A DNA stretch of 64,000 nt from Exobasidium rhododendri (taxonomy: Eukaryota; Basidiomycota; Exobasidiomycetes; Exobasidiales; Exobasidiaceae): the NCBI GenBank assembly GCA_026210745.1, contig CP110630.1, positions 6,820,001 to 6,884,000 of the forward strand. The letters are read 5' to 3'. The notes under the pieces are model-generated. The model was not told the DNA's origin. It was given only the letters and a program-made list of their open reading frames with translations, and did not search any database. Positions 10,761-22,363 of the stretch are shown in pieces. Position 1 is the first letter of the stretch. Every line of letters begins with the position of its first letter. The position numbers and the translations under genes are program-made.

Positions 10761-13700
10761 CTACTCGTCCTGCCGGAGTGGAAGGAGCTGTGCGTCCATG
10801 TCGGCGCTCATGACTGCGAGCCTTTCCTTGCTCACTCCTGCTGCGACGGCTAATTCATAAGATGTTGCGAGGAACTGGCTTCCCAGGTCCTGCATATGAA
10901 GACTGCGTCGGAGAGTGAAGAGGGAAGGGGGAGAAGGAAAGATCAGACCACGTCCGAGAGTCCCATCGATGCCCCACTCCTTTGCCTAAGCTTTTCTCAC
11001 TTCACGAGGTATTGGCCGATCTGCCGCTGTGATTTACATCGTGAAAGGGGGGGGGGCGAAAGTGAGCAGCATATACACGCCCCTACACAACCAACGAACA
11101 CTCACTGCAGTGGTGTACATCCAGGACAAGTTGTCCTTTGGCCAGATTCTTCTCACATCTTCGTGCGTTTTCATAGTGTTAAGGACTGCTTGAAAGGCTG
11201 GTAGTGTGTCGTGCTCCCATTCACCTTCTTGAGCTTGCATGTAGGATTTTATCAGCTGTTGCACCCAGCTTGCCACTCTGATGACGTCCTTTGGCTTTTG
11301 CTGTTCACGATCCCAGAATGCATCAGTGGCCAATTTGATGAATGCCACTCTGATCGACAAGGGAACTTCCACTTGATTTGTCACCATGTCTGCCATTGCC
11401 TCAATGGCATCACTGGTACTACATTCCTTGCTATACTCGATACAATCTTCCATGTCTTGCCACCGCTTCACCCGCACCAGGGCGTTCACATAGATCACAT
11501 CGAGAGCCGTGTCAATTCCTTTCAGAGAGGTGGCTGCACTAGTGTTGTGCGCAGCTGCGCCTCTCAGACCTTCGAATGAACAGCGGCTGGCAGTCGCTAC
11601 CTTCCACCAAGTGTTTTCATATTCCTCCTGTTCTGCACTCGCATCGAGTCCTTCGGTGCACTTGAGCGCGCTTGTGAGGATCTGGAGGCTGAGCCAGAGC
11701 TTTACGTGGTAACTCTCGTCATCCAACGGCTTGCTGAACTCGGTTCGATGGAAGAGTATGTCGAGAGCATGTTCACTGAGTGTGGCACGCTGCACCGGAC
11801 TGATAGAGTGTTTGTCTTCATGAGAGATGTTGTAGACGACCTTGAAGATCCAAGTGGCCACGTCTGCTTCTTGACTGTTGTCTTTGTCTGTGGCAGCTGA
11901 GACCTCGACTGCCTTTATTGCTGCTTTGACTACGTCTAAAATGGCGTCACAGGTCTTCTTCGTGAAGCCGCCTTTCTTCTCGGCAGCGTCAATGTGCAGC
12001 TTGAGGATCGTTCGTATGATCAAGAGCTGATGCAGGCTTGCTTCGCCGTCCTCTCGACTGCCGATCTTCATCAATGCTTCCAACGCAAGTGTCGCGAACT
12101 GTATCATCCTGGCTTCTTGAGCTTCCTTGATGAGAAGTGGAAGCATCTGACCGTCATAGTCGTTTGCGTTGATCAATGCCTCCAGACTTGCCTTTGCACT
12201 TTCCTCATCCTTCAGACGCAGGAAAATTATACACTTTGCCGTGTACGTTGCACTCATCTCGACGGAATTCAAGGGCACATTCTCGAGCATTTGAAGCGCC
12301 TCCTTGTAATCTTTGGTCTTGATCTTACACCAAGCTGCTTTTCTGTTCGGGGGCGGTGGTGGAGGAGGTCGTATTGGTCATGTGCAAAAGAGGTAAGAGA
12401 GAACGGAACTCACCGCCAAGCTTTTGTGATATTCATCGGTTGAGCATGAAAGACATGGTGACCGGCGAGTGAATAGAAGCCTGTATAGCCATTCAGGTCG
12501 CCTAGTCTGAATAGCTCTTTTTGACAAGCGAAAGAAATGTCTTCGTTGAGGTTCAGTTCGTTCGCATCGATTACTGACAAGGAAGTAAGAAGATAAGCCA
12601 ACGTGTAGTCAAGTCTCGCGGCACCTCCATTCGCCATCCTCCGGACTCACGATCGAGAACATTCCTGGCTTCCTCGCATCGTGCAGAGTTGGTGAGACTG
12701 TCAAAGTAACACAAGAGGAGAATGCCAATCATCTTTTGCGTGTCGCCGCTTGGTCGAGATAGTATGGCTTCTAAGATCAGCATGCAGACTGAATAGTTGT
12801 AGCTATGCTCAAGTATGGACGGATGTTCCTTGGCTCCCAAAAGACGGACGATTTGATTCACATCAGACAAGCGAACGTCTCCGAGTTTCGCATAAGCTTC
12901 CCACACAGTCATGATTGCTCCGACGTCCGCTTCTCTTTGCTCCATGATCTCCAGTCGAAGTAGCAGAGCTCGCTATCATCAAGAGCATGATCAATCATTC
13001 CGCAAACCCTTCTATGTATCCCACTAACATTCATCAAAGTCACTCACGGAAAGAGTAGTCTCACTCCCCTCACCCTGGCAACTCTCTCCAAATTCAGCCA
13101 GGAGCTTTTCAGCTTTGTTGTAATGATCAACGTCATTGTTCGCGATGGCTAGCTGATAGTGGTATTGAGCTGTAATTGCAGACGGTCAGGTAGCCTGAAG
13201 ACTGACATTCGATCCACACTACTCACCCAAATCTTTCGTAGCTTTGAAACGAGCAGCCTTATACTGAGGATAATCTCCCATGAGCTGAATGGCGCTCTCG
13301 AGCAAGGGAATGGCCAAATGATAAGATTTGCGACGAGCGTCATCGGAACTACCTAATTCGATCAGCCTTGAACAATACTGAAGGCCATTGTAGACAGTCT
13401 CATTGTAGGCCCAGCTTCCGGGGTTTGCATCAGCGCAGTGTCCTTGAGGTACAGAAGAGACAAGATCAGTAAAATGCACTTAGATACTGGGGCACCCAAC
13501 TCACTGAAAGCCTTCTCCAATTCGTTTCCCGGAAGCCCGGTATTGATCGCTTGTGCCTGCGGATGGTGTAACGTGTGCTTGAGCTCAGCAAAGGTCAGCG
13601 GCTAGGACTGATTATTAACTCACCAAAGCAAACATGGCACAGTGATGGGTAGTCAACGCTTCTGCAGCAATGACTTTGGCTTCTGAGTCATCGTCTGCGA

Positions 13701-14704
13701 TCTTGTGCAGACTTGGGAGGTACTTGAGAGAAGTACAGAGTTCCAAATCATATGTCGTGAGCAGGTTGAATACTTTGACAGCCAACTCACCCGTGAACAT
13801 TCTTGCAGAAGAGCTTGAGCTTCCGAGTCGTCAACATTCAGCAGATTGAGAGCCGTGTGTGATAAGACATTGACGAGGCGAGAGGCGGCTGAGCAGATGA
13901 TGTGATCAATTCGGTCGTGTCATACACTGTTTATCAAGCAACCGATAGAAGACTCACTTCTATAGTCAACAGGACCCAGACCCAATGCTGCCACCCGAAG
14001 TTGCATGACAGCAATACCGCGAACTAAAGGTATAGTTGTCAGCAAACGGCAGTTGAATCGAGGCGTGGTGACCCTCAAAGTTTCTTACTGGATGTCACAA
14101 AGCGCAGTACGTCATCTTTCAGTTCATCTCCTGCCGTTTGCAGAATCTCGATGGTGATGTTCCACAAGTGAGTACCTTTCAGGTATAAAGACATGAGAGG
14201 TAATGCTTTTAGCAATATCTCGTGCTTCTCGCCCCGCATTCATCCTTACCAAAGGCATCCATCTTGGCTCGATCTTCGTCTTTGTCCACTTCCTTTATCA
14301 AATCACACAGCTCACGAGTAGCATCATGAAACTGTTTTATCTTCTCCATCACTTCTTTGTCGCATGCTCGATCCTTAGTCAAGACTGCTTCAAGGCGAGA
14401 AAAGAAATCTGCAATGGTAGAATATTTAGTAGGGAAGTTCGCCTTCTTGCTCTTTCACAGCAATGCCGAAGTCGAAGCACTTACGGTCATACCTCGCCCT
14501 TTTCTTACTCAAAATGGCGATGGGATCATCTTTTGGCTTCTCAGTTCTCACAGTGGGAATAGGAGTGAAGGCAGGGCGAGGACGGACCGTGTGACGGCGA
14601 GGTGGAAGACCGCTGCGGTCTGATTGCTGTTCTGGAGGCCGATCATCTCGATTCTTAAACGGCGGAACGAACTTAGGGGGGGCAGGGCGATGATAGGATG
14701 CCAT
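10761..14704 (-). CDS. SPO22: Meiosis protein SPO22/ZIP4-like TPR protein
   Basis: Thirteen exons were resolved, complement(join(10761..10889,11106..12342,12414..12573,12651..12972,13048..13169,13227..13442,13505..13556,13624..13722,13791..13888,13958..14023,14089..14175,14250..14408,14485..14704)), summing to 988 residues in frame. The N terminus is proline/arginine-rich. The rest is all-helical TPR-like sequence, including LWNITIEILQTAGDELKDD, AYNETVYNGLQYCSRLIELG and the signature region AAWCKIKTKDYKEALQMLE followed by TAKCIIFLRLKDEES. SPO22/ZIP4 scaffolds the ZMM crossover machinery on meiotic chromosomes; that function is known for the family. Two acceptors are CAAG rather than C/TAG, which is the least certain part. 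The last 42-residue exon ends at 10761. The gene is divergent from the ASNSD1-like gene, 418 bp away. Confidence 0.8.
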
Positions 14705-15122
14705 GTCTGGACTGTCTCGGATCGTCAGACTATCGTTCTGCTGTGGGAAAGAGGCGTGGGTACTAAAGGTGAGGACTGCGAGGAAAGCTGGACCCGGAAA
14801 GGCTCTTCGTATACCTATTCTTTACTAGCTAAGTGTCAGCTACTACGAGGTAAGATAGAGTCAGAGTCCGCGAGAGAAGCCCAGGCTCGACTTGCAACTG
14901 GAACGTTAAAAAGAGACTGTAGAGCTTTGAAAGTCACGACAACGAATTGGATCAGAGATGGTGGTAGCGAGGAGAAGAGCAAGTCGAGGGATGAGACGCG
15001 CTTTACACGAAATGGCGTCCGGAACTTTTTTTTGTCTAAAGACCTTTGCATATTGAGAATGTCGTAGGCAAGGCTGGAGTGTACAGCGCCGAGCAACCTC
15101 CCCCAAGCTCTTGTCACGCTGA

Positions 15123-16884
15123 ATGTGCGGGATATTGTTTCATGTGAGCCCGCATGGTAAAGATACGCCTTCATGGTGGAGCTCACTGGTAGCAACAAAC
15201 GAGGCGAGAGGTGAGTGCTAGCTTGTGTCTACACTGCTTTCTCTAGCAAGGTCTGATCTAAATGCCCCTCCTCATCAGGGCCAGATGCCTCTCAACAAAG
15301 CACTATCAGGATTGGGTACAACCAGGCAAAAATACATAGCAGTGTGCTGGCCCTCCAGGGCGTCGAGATCACAAGGCAACCAATCTTCACCCAAGATGAT
15401 CGCCTGCAATTGTTGTGGAACGGAGAAGTGTTCGAGAGTCAATTCGAAATGGACCCATCCATCAATGATGGCCAGCAGCTGTTGAGTCGCATTGAACAGC
15501 TTTCTGGCATCGCTGACGAACCAAGATCAGTCGAAGATGCATTCGTCGAGGTGCTTAGTAGCATAGAGGGTCCTTATGCAGCCCTTCTCTATGACGTGAG
15601 CTTTCTGTAGGACGATGCCGATGCAAAGCAAGAAGACTGATCTTTCCCTCTTAGTCTCTCTCTTCTACACTCTACTTTGGCAGAGATCCTCTTGGACGAC
15701 GCTCTCTACTTCAGGGGTCCAGTGATGGTACAAACTTTTGCCTGTGCTCTGCTGCAAGCCTTGAAACTATTCAAGAGGGTGTCCGCTTCTCTGAGCTAGA
15801 CTGCTCTTCTCTCTGGAAGGTGAAGTTGAATGAAACGAACTTTGAAGTCGAAGCTGTCCCGAGACAAATCACACAACATACAAAGCCCTTCAAGCTATAC
15901 GAACTACAAGAACTACAAGGTAACGGAGCGCCATACACATTGAAGGGTGCTGAACAAGAGGTTGTTCTGCAATTTCTCTCCATCTTGTCCGACAGTGTTC
16001 GTAGACGAGTCTGCCACATCAGGCCTCATGGTAGTAGCAAAGAGGCGCAGGTCGCCGTTCTATTCTCAGGGGGACTAGATTGTTGTACTCTGGCGATGCT
16101 GGCTCATATGCATCTCGACCCAGCGCAACCGATCGACCTCCTCAACGTCGCTTTCGAAAATCCCAGAGTGCTACATGCCAACTCTAAAGCGGGCAGTCTC
16201 ACTGCCGAATCAAAGACATTCGACGTTCCCGACCGCAAGACTGGCCATCAGAGCTTTGAAGAACTCAAGCGATTGTCACCAAATCGGCAGTGGAACATGG
16301 TGGAGGTCAATGTGCGTCACACAGACTATCTCGCCGAGAAGAGCAAGATCGAGAGCCTAATGGAGCCATGTATGAGCGTGATGGATCTGAGTATCGCTGC
16401 AGCTCTCTATTTTGCCTGTCGTGGAAAGGGAAGTGAAGGCTATACTAGCTCGGCCAAGGTGTTATTGTCGGGTCTAGGAGCAGATGAATTGCTTGGCGGC
16501 TACACTCGACATCGGAAGATGTTCATCCTGAAAGGAAAGCAAGGACTCATAGAGGAGCTTCAGATGGATCTTGATCGACTTGCTAGTAGAAATCTGGGCA
16601 GAGATGATCGCATTCTATCCTCCAGTGGAAAGGAAGCTCGCTACCCATACTTGTCCCACTCTGTCATCACCTTCTTGGCAAACTTACCCATTGAAGCCAA
16701 ATTGGACTACGACACTCTACCGGCAGGTCAAGGTGATAAAAAGCTGCTGCGAGACGTTGCTCGACACTTGGGATTGCAGCAGACGAGTACGCTGGTGAAG
16801 AGGGCGATTCAATTTGGTGCTAGAAGTGCAAAGATGGAGATGGGTGCTGGCAGGATCCTTGGTCATGAGAAACTCAAAAGCTGA
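15123..16884 (+). CDS. Asparagine synthetase domain-containing protein (ASNSD1-like)
   Basis: Three exons, join(15123..15210,15279..15595,15655..16884), encode 544 residues. The protein begins MCGILFHVS, so Cys2 would be the N-terminal nucleophile of a class II glutamine amidotransferase domain after methionine removal. This domain continues to LYFGRDPLGRRSLL. A PP-loop ATP pyrophosphatase motif (LFSGGLDCCTLA, near residue 273) and LLSGLGADELLGGYTRHR define the synthetase half. The overall shape matches the eukaryotic ASNSD1 family rather than true asparagine synthetase, judging by the long linker and divergent N domain. The substrate is not established for the family. The start is fixed by the MCG motif. 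A 15-nt alternative intron at 15596 was dismissed in favour of the 59-nt one. Confidence 0.88.
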
Positions 16885-17148
16885 GCTGCGAAGTCCTCCC
16901 AAAGATCCCAAAGATCCCAAAGATGCTGAGGTGTTATGAGGTAAAGAAGACGGCACCTCGCGCACACAACACAAAATCGTCTAAAGCTGGGTCTCGTCAG
17001 GTCCTTCGGAGGCCATTCCCGCACTGATACCACTCTCTTTAGCATCACCATCATCTACTAGATTAGACTAAAACCTTTCTTGATGTATCTACAAGTGTTC
17101 ACGCCGTTTAAAGTCTATGCTGTTCCTTGCTCTGCATGTGACAATACT

Positions 17149-17989
17149 TTATCTGAGCTTGCGGAATACCTTTGGTGCAGTGCACGTACTAGCACAGTGA
17201 GCGAGGTGGACTGTTTGGGGAAGAGCAGATGGGTCAGTATGAGATGGGCAGAACCTTCTTTGCCTCGAAAGCAGGCACACTCACAGCTAGGTGAAGGGAA
17301 GGGTTCGGCCAATTGAGCAGCATAAGCGCCGTTAGTATCTCGCCCTCTTTGATCTTTCACGCTTATTGCAGTACTCACAACTCTTCTACGCAATTCTCAT
17401 CCTTGAACCCATTTCCAGCTTCGACTCTTTCTTGACATTCGAGGAAGTGGTGCTTTGCAGGTGAGCACTCTTTTGAGTTTTCGCAATCTGTGTGTAGATG
17501 CATCAGGGAGAGGTTAGCGCAAAGCTTTTGACGAAAAGAACATTGTACGTTACTATGGCTCACCTTCGTAAATGCCGGGCATGATCTGCAATGAGACGAA
17601 GCAAACACCAGAGGTCAGCCTGCACTTCTTCTATCGCTTGCTACCTATCAAAAAGCACTCACGTCTTCGGGCTCGTCGTCGTCCTCCTCTTCCTCTTCGC
17701 CTCCAGCATCACCACCCTCCTCTTCCTTGTCGTCACCACCTTCTTCCTTCTCGCCACCCTCGTCCTTTCCATCATCACCACCTTCATCGTCCTTTCAAGT
17801 AAAAAGAAAGGAAAGCAAGGTCAGACAATCTCGAGAGGTACCTCGTCGTCCTACTACCTCACTCACCTCGCCTTCGTCAGCGTGTGCTACTGGGAAGAAT
17901 GATGAAAAGGCGGAAGAAATTGAATCGAAAAGTGACGACGAAGGCGCGGTGGCCTCATCAGCTCTTGAAGCGCTTATCGAAGATGACAT
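17149..17989 (-). CDS. QCR6: Cytochrome bc1 complex subunit 6 (hinge protein) with a 2-nt microexon
   Basis: Six exons, complement(join(17149..17210,17285..17286,17379..17487,17564..17585,17663..17791,17867..17989)), give 148 residues. The N terminus (FDSISSAFSSFFPVAHADEGE) leads into a long acidic tract (DDEGGDDGKDEGGEK and onward), typical of the hinge protein that helps dock cytochrome c to complex III in the intermembrane space. The cysteine-rich core is intact: DCENSKECSPAKHHFLEC, then ENCVEEFFHLAHC, ending APKVFRKLR. Exon 3 is only 22 nt. The join from ENCVEE to the C terminus needs a 2-nt exon (CT, 17285-17286). Both flanking introns start GTGAGT, end TAG or CAG, and contain branch sites (TACTAAC near 17336, ATACTGAC near 17238). 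Without it the frame shifts and stops within 10 codons. Confidence 0.88.
17285..17286 (-). other. Predicted 2-nt microexon of QCR6
   Basis: The dinucleotide CT (minus strand) sits between an intron ending CACCTAG (17287..17378, 92 nt) and one starting GTGAGTGTG (17211..17284, 74 nt). It completes two TTC codons and so yields EEFFHLAHC, the family consensus. Expression evidence is not available here. Confidence 0.75.
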
Positions 17990-18469
17990 GTCTGTGTATC
18001 AGAGGAGACTTTGTATGTGTAGTCGATATCCTTCCGATGCGATGCAGCGAGAGACGCTTTGGCAGACAAGAAGAGATTGAAATGAGAGTTGTATACTTTG
18101 CAACTTCCCTAAGCAACGGCTATTTGACTCGCGCTTTTTGTCTGTTTGCCTCTCCCTCTACCTTCCCAGTCGACTTCAGAGGGCCAATCCGACCTATCCG
18201 AAAGGACAGAAAGGAAATCAGCTCCCGCGTGGCCAGCGATTCGCTTTCTTTTCCCTCGATCGCGTGAAGCAAGTCTTGTAACATCAGTCCAAGGCTTTGG
18301 CTCTTATAAAAGTGGAGAGAGAGGGAAGCGCACGGCCCACAGAAGTGAGGGTCAAATGACGCTAACAACAAAGAAGTTGTGTGCAGGTATCTAAGATAGT
18401 GAGTGGTAGGTGCTTATGGCACCGTACGTTATCGTCAGCTCACACCCCCAACCCACAAGCGATACAGCC
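17990..18469. other. Divergent promoter region QCR6/DJ-1
   Basis: 480 bp between the divergent starts of QCR6 and the DJ-1-like gene. No convincing coding sequence is present. A short open frame near 18120-18371 overlaps both directions and shows no protein character. Confidence 0.5.
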
Positions 18470-19373
18470 ATGCCCAGCGTACTGATCCTCATCGCAGAAG
18501 GGACCGAGGAGATGGAGGTGAGGAGAAATTGGTCGTGATCGTGCTGCGAGTGATCAGCGTCCGCTCATGTGTGAAAGGCTGCCGTTCAATTGCCGGTAGT
18601 TTACCATCACCTATGACATCCTGGTTCGTGGAGGTCTGAATGTAAAGAGTGCATACGTTGGATCTTCCGCTCACTCTGGAGAGGAAGACCCTCATGGCGT
18701 CCCATTTGTGACCTGCTCTCGAGGTGTCAAGATTGTGCCTGACTTGCGACTGCCTGATCTGGCCGGAGGAAAGGCACTCGAGGAATATGACGCCATTGTC
18801 GTTCCGGGAGGGAACAAGGGAGCGGAGATCATCAGCTCGAATGAAGATGTCGCTGCTCTACTCGCTGCATTCTATGGAAAGGGCAAAATTGTTGCCTGTA
18901 TCTGTGCAGGTGAGACAGACACGCAAGGGGGAGGGTGAACATTGTGACCCATAGACTTATGCTGCTTGCCCTCCTCCTCTAGGAACACTGGCAATCAAGG
19001 CGGCAAATGTAGGAAAGGACACTGCTGTTACAAGCCATCCTTCTGTGAAGGCAGAGCTAGAGAAGGGTGAGTTCCACGCTTCTTCTCTTTGAAGGCGATC
19101 GCATACTAATGCCGCCCTGTTCAGATTATACCTACAAGGAGGAGCGAGTCGTCGTGGCGGAGAATCTTATCACGAGGTAAGGAGTGAAATGGTTGACATT
19201 TTCTTGGTTGGCGGCTAACAATGCATACACAAACGTCTTTCTATGCACATGCAATCTTCAGTCGAGGTCCTGGAACGACATTTGGCTTTGCATTGGCAAT
19301 TGTAGAAGCTCTAGCGGGTAAGGAGAAGAGGGAGGAGATTGAAGAACCAATGGTTCTTCCTCCGACGCTTTAG
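18470..19373 (+). CDS. DJ-1/PARK7-like protein (DJ-1/PfpI superfamily)
   Basis: Five exons, join(18470..18517,18600..18909,18983..19066,19125..19176,19262..19373), encode 201 residues, close to the normal length. The start [17 protein letters not shown] contains the conserved glutamate (E near residue 15) used by DJ-1 to polarise the catalytic cysteine. [14 protein letters not shown] and the nucleophile elbow ACICAGTLA (Cys near residue 118) follow, then [15 protein letters not shown] and the closing [18 protein letters not shown]. Known activities of the family are redox protection and glyoxalase or deglycase-like chemistry; which applies here cannot be read from sequence. All introns are GT-AG with consistent phase. 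Confidence 0.92.
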
Positions 19374-19830
19374 AGCGAATAGTGCTCTGTCATGGCAGTA
19401 TACAAGGGGGCAAGAGTAGTGTTTCACAGGAGTGCAGTGAAAGAGGGGTGCTCTCATCGACTGCAATGTCACAATTAAGCAGATATAGCAATCAATCGAC
19501 AGGCGTGCATTGTATTGACCTCTGTGTGTACATCCATATCTGTCGTAGATGTGCCGATAGATGGTAAGAGTGACGCAGAGTAGGAGGGTGCCATCTTTTG
19601 GTCTGATCTTGTCTGTTTCCAGTGAGGAAGGAAGAGAGGGACCTAAAGATCTTTCGCTGTCTCCCAATATTCACTAAGTACCCTTGAAGCCCCGCGCGGT
19701 GAAGTATGGGGAGAGGGGGGGAGTTTGAATATATTGTCCATGTTGGCGCTCCCTATTCTTGTTTTGTCCCTCCCCAAGCTCGAGAGGCGAAGGGATGATC
19801 TATACACATCTCGTCTTAAGATTGTGTAGG
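19374..19830. other. Intergenic, no gene supported
   Basis: 3' flank of the DJ-1-like gene and upstream region of the first expansin-like gene. Minus-strand open frames of 60-118 codons here show no conserved character. Confidence 0.5.
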
Positions 19831-19840
19831 ATATATATAC
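19831..19840 (+). promoter_or_regulatory. TATA-box-like element of the first expansin-like gene
   Basis: ATATATATAC lies about 80 bp upstream of the ATG at 19916, a plausible core promoter for a strongly regulated secreted-protein gene. Confidence 0.55.
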
Positions 19841-19915
19841 ACACCGTCCACCCCTTCCTCCTTCCTTTTTAGCTTGACCATATCCCAACTCCTCATATAA
19901 CAGTCACTCCTCCCG

Positions 19916-21281
19916 ATGAAGATCATTGTCCTTCTTTCATTCTTATCCACTCTTGCCATCTTCGCTGCTCCTAGTGATCAGAAGCTCGTAGCTCGTCGTG
20001 ATCATCATCTTGGCGCAGTGAAGGCCTACAACACCGTATACATAAGAGACGAACACACACAGGACGATCGTGATGCTGACACCTGCGATCACAATCATGA
20101 GAGCAGGACAGAAGATAAGGGTGAGCGTCTCTTGCTTTACTTGCGCACTCGAGGTGGTTGCTCACCCTCCGTCTTCGCCTTATACTCACAGATAAAGAAT
20201 ACGGTGGCCATGCCCAACAGTCAAGCAAGGGAAGCACGAACAACGATCAAGTCACAAGCCTTTCCCCTCCTCCCTCTAGCAATTCTGCCCAGTCCTCCAA
20301 CTCTAATTCAAATCAAGCCCCTGCTACTAAGCCCGTCCAGCTGAAGCCGCCCACGGTGAACGTGCCTGCTGACGGTGGGGTTCCATCGATCCTTCCACAA
20401 CTTGCTTTTGGATCCAACGTCACTGGTCATATCACAATGTATGGAAACGGAGATGGCAATGCATGCGGCTACCCCGTACCCGATGAGAGCAGCGACATCT
20501 TCCCTATTGCCATCGGAGCATCGATATTCGGCAAGGGGGAAGCCTGCGGTGCTTGTCTAGAAGTGAATCCCGGTCCATATGGGATAAGAACAAAGGTCCA
20601 CGGTGAGTCGCGATATTTCCTTCCCTGAAGAAAGTAGATAGCTAAGTGCCACCTTACTTTTACTGCAGTCGCTGATGACTGCCCTGAGTGCGACAAGAGT
20701 GTGGACGGTGAGTAGTTGAAGTTCTCACTTCACTATTACCTCTTCCGAATTACCAACGTTCCTTCTCCCGCTTTCAGCCACCATCAAGACGTGGCATCAC
20801 ATGTTCACGAATGTTCCTCCGGGGAAAGTGAACAGTGAGTAGACCTGAGTTTCACAGCGCTTGTATTTAGAGGTACACTGACACGACATTCCTCTCTTCT
20901 TCTTGGTCATCCCTCGGTGCAGTCACCTGGGCATTCGTACCATGCGCCTTCACTCAACCTGCTCAGATCAAGTTCATCTCCGTCGGCAACTTGTATGATG
21001 CCCGCTTTAATTTCTTGCAAGTCTCCGGTGCCATCACGCTTGCCAGGATTAGCCATCAAGATACTTGGGTGAACTTGGTCAAGACAGAGACTAACGGCTA
21101 CACACTTGATACGACCGACAAATCAGGCATGTCCAATCAGATCTTGACCCAGAAGTCCTTTACAATTCAGCTTTGGAACGCTAGAGGGGAGAAAATCGAG
21201 CAGAGTGGACTGACGCCGGCGTCCTTCCAAGAGGGCGGGATTCTGACTGGCGATCCAAGCTTCCAATTCAAACGTTCCTAG
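19916..21281 (+). CDS. Secreted expansin-like protein (double-psi beta-barrel)
   Basis: Five exons, join(19916..20120,20192..20602,20669..20707,20778..20834,20923..21281), encode 356 residues. A signal peptide (MKIIVLLSFLSTLAIFAAPS) is followed by a histidine/aspartate-rich and then serine/asparagine/proline-rich linker. The expansin-type domain starts near residue 150 with TGHITMYGNGDGNACGYP, then GEACGACLEVN, a DDCPECDKSVD motif and the C-terminal beta-sandwich-like part (WAFVPCAFTQPAQIKF). Expansin-like proteins loosen cell-wall polysaccharide without hydrolysis; fungal members are secreted and sometimes plant-associated. The protein is paralogous to the gene 1.1 kb downstream: both have a final exon of exactly 359 nt in the same phase. 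The aspartate of DDCPEC matches the catalytic-site Asp of the fold. Confidence 0.88.
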
Positions 21282-22363
21282 ACGGTTTCAAAAGAAGATA
21301 TATCTCTCTTTTCCCTACTTTGTATTCTCAGACTGGCTTCTGGGTTTGCTGGCTGCTTGATGTAATGCCAGCCCTTTTCCTCTTACTCGCGAAAGAGAGG
21401 AATCCTTTGTAGGGGTCCTAAGGGTGTGATACGCGAGAGTACGGCGGGTATGTACTGACCTTGAATCTGTGGAGCGAAGAGTGTTGAAGGAGCAGGAGGC
21501 GGTTGTGTACGCTCGGAGAGTGGGAAGAAGGACCGGTGAGATGAAGTCCTTCCCATTGGGCTGCGGCGGAAGGACGTGGATGCCTGCTTAGTCTGCGCTT
21601 GTCGTCGCAGGTTGTCGGGCCAGATCGAAGTTCCAGTGGCGAAATGAGATCCGCTTTTGGGCGTATCATTCCTTTCTCGAACGACTTAAAACGCCTCAGG
21701 AACAGGAAAGAGGGGCAATAAATCAGGTAAGGTACGTAGCGATCCAAACAGAGGATACAGAGTATGGGTGAGAGAGAGAGAACAGTCGAGCGGTGTTCTA
21801 TCTTCCCTAACCCCTACTTCACTCACGTCTCCTGCGGGATCGGCAATTCAAAGACGATAAGCTGGACGGAAACGTATGCAGCCTTTGTCCATAGATTCAG
21901 ACAAATTTACAGCATCTGTTGACATTCAAGGGCGGATCGAGCAGCTTTTCTTTCCAACTACGCCTATCCTGGTGTCCGCATAACGGTGGCTTGTTTAGTT
22001 GGGCGGAATTGCACCAAGGGGGTGTTAGAGGGTGAGGAATTCGCACTCCTACTGAAAATTACAAACTGATCTTCAGCCAGGCCCCGCTTTTTGAGCTAAC
22101 ATCGCATGCAAGGGAGACCGCAGTGTCCGGAGCCTGGTGATCGGTAGGAGGTACCAGAGAAGAGTCCTGCGCCAGACGGGCATTCCGCATTGGTCGCCGC
22201 TCCTCCTCTGAAGCAATCTAAGTTGCTCATGACAACATATATAGAGCAGCTGGCCTTATCTATCCCCCGCCCATCTCCAGTACCTTTTCCCCCCTCTCTC
22301 TACCCTTCCTGCCCTCCTCCTTCGCATTCATTTTTTGCCTCCTCCCTCCTTCTTCCAGCCACC
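21282..22363. other. Intergenic between the two expansin-like genes
   Basis: About 1.1 kb. A minus-strand open frame of 109 codons (21418-21747) looks like chance. The last 150 bp contain TATATA at 22238-22243 and a CT-rich stretch before the ATG, consistent with a promoter. Confidence 0.5.
22238..22243 (+). promoter_or_regulatory. TATA-box-like element of the second expansin-like gene
   Basis: TATATA lies about 120 bp before the ATG at 22364 and is followed by a pyrimidine-rich leader. Confidence 0.5.

Noticed and set aside
11994-12443. Plus-strand open frames opposite SPO22
   Set aside because: Shadows of the minus-strand coding exons; composition follows the real gene and no family features are visible.
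13624-13800. Frameshift in SPO22 between LLQECSR and GELAVKVF
   Set aside because: A 68-nt intron ending CTCTCAAG restores the frame, and a second CAAG acceptor occurs in the same gene, so a mutation need not be assumed.
15596-15610. 15-nt intron in the ASNSD1-like gene
   Set aside because: Too short to splice; the 59-nt alternative keeps the frame and the YFGRDPLG motif.
17211-17378. Single non-canonical GA-AG intron in QCR6 instead of a microexon
   Set aside because: It would also give a sensible protein (EELFHL), but needs a GA donor, whereas two canonical introns around CT explain the same region with full splice signals and branch sites.
21418-21747. Minus-strand open frame between the expansin-like genes
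   Set aside because: No protein character, no start context, overlaps promoter-like sequence.
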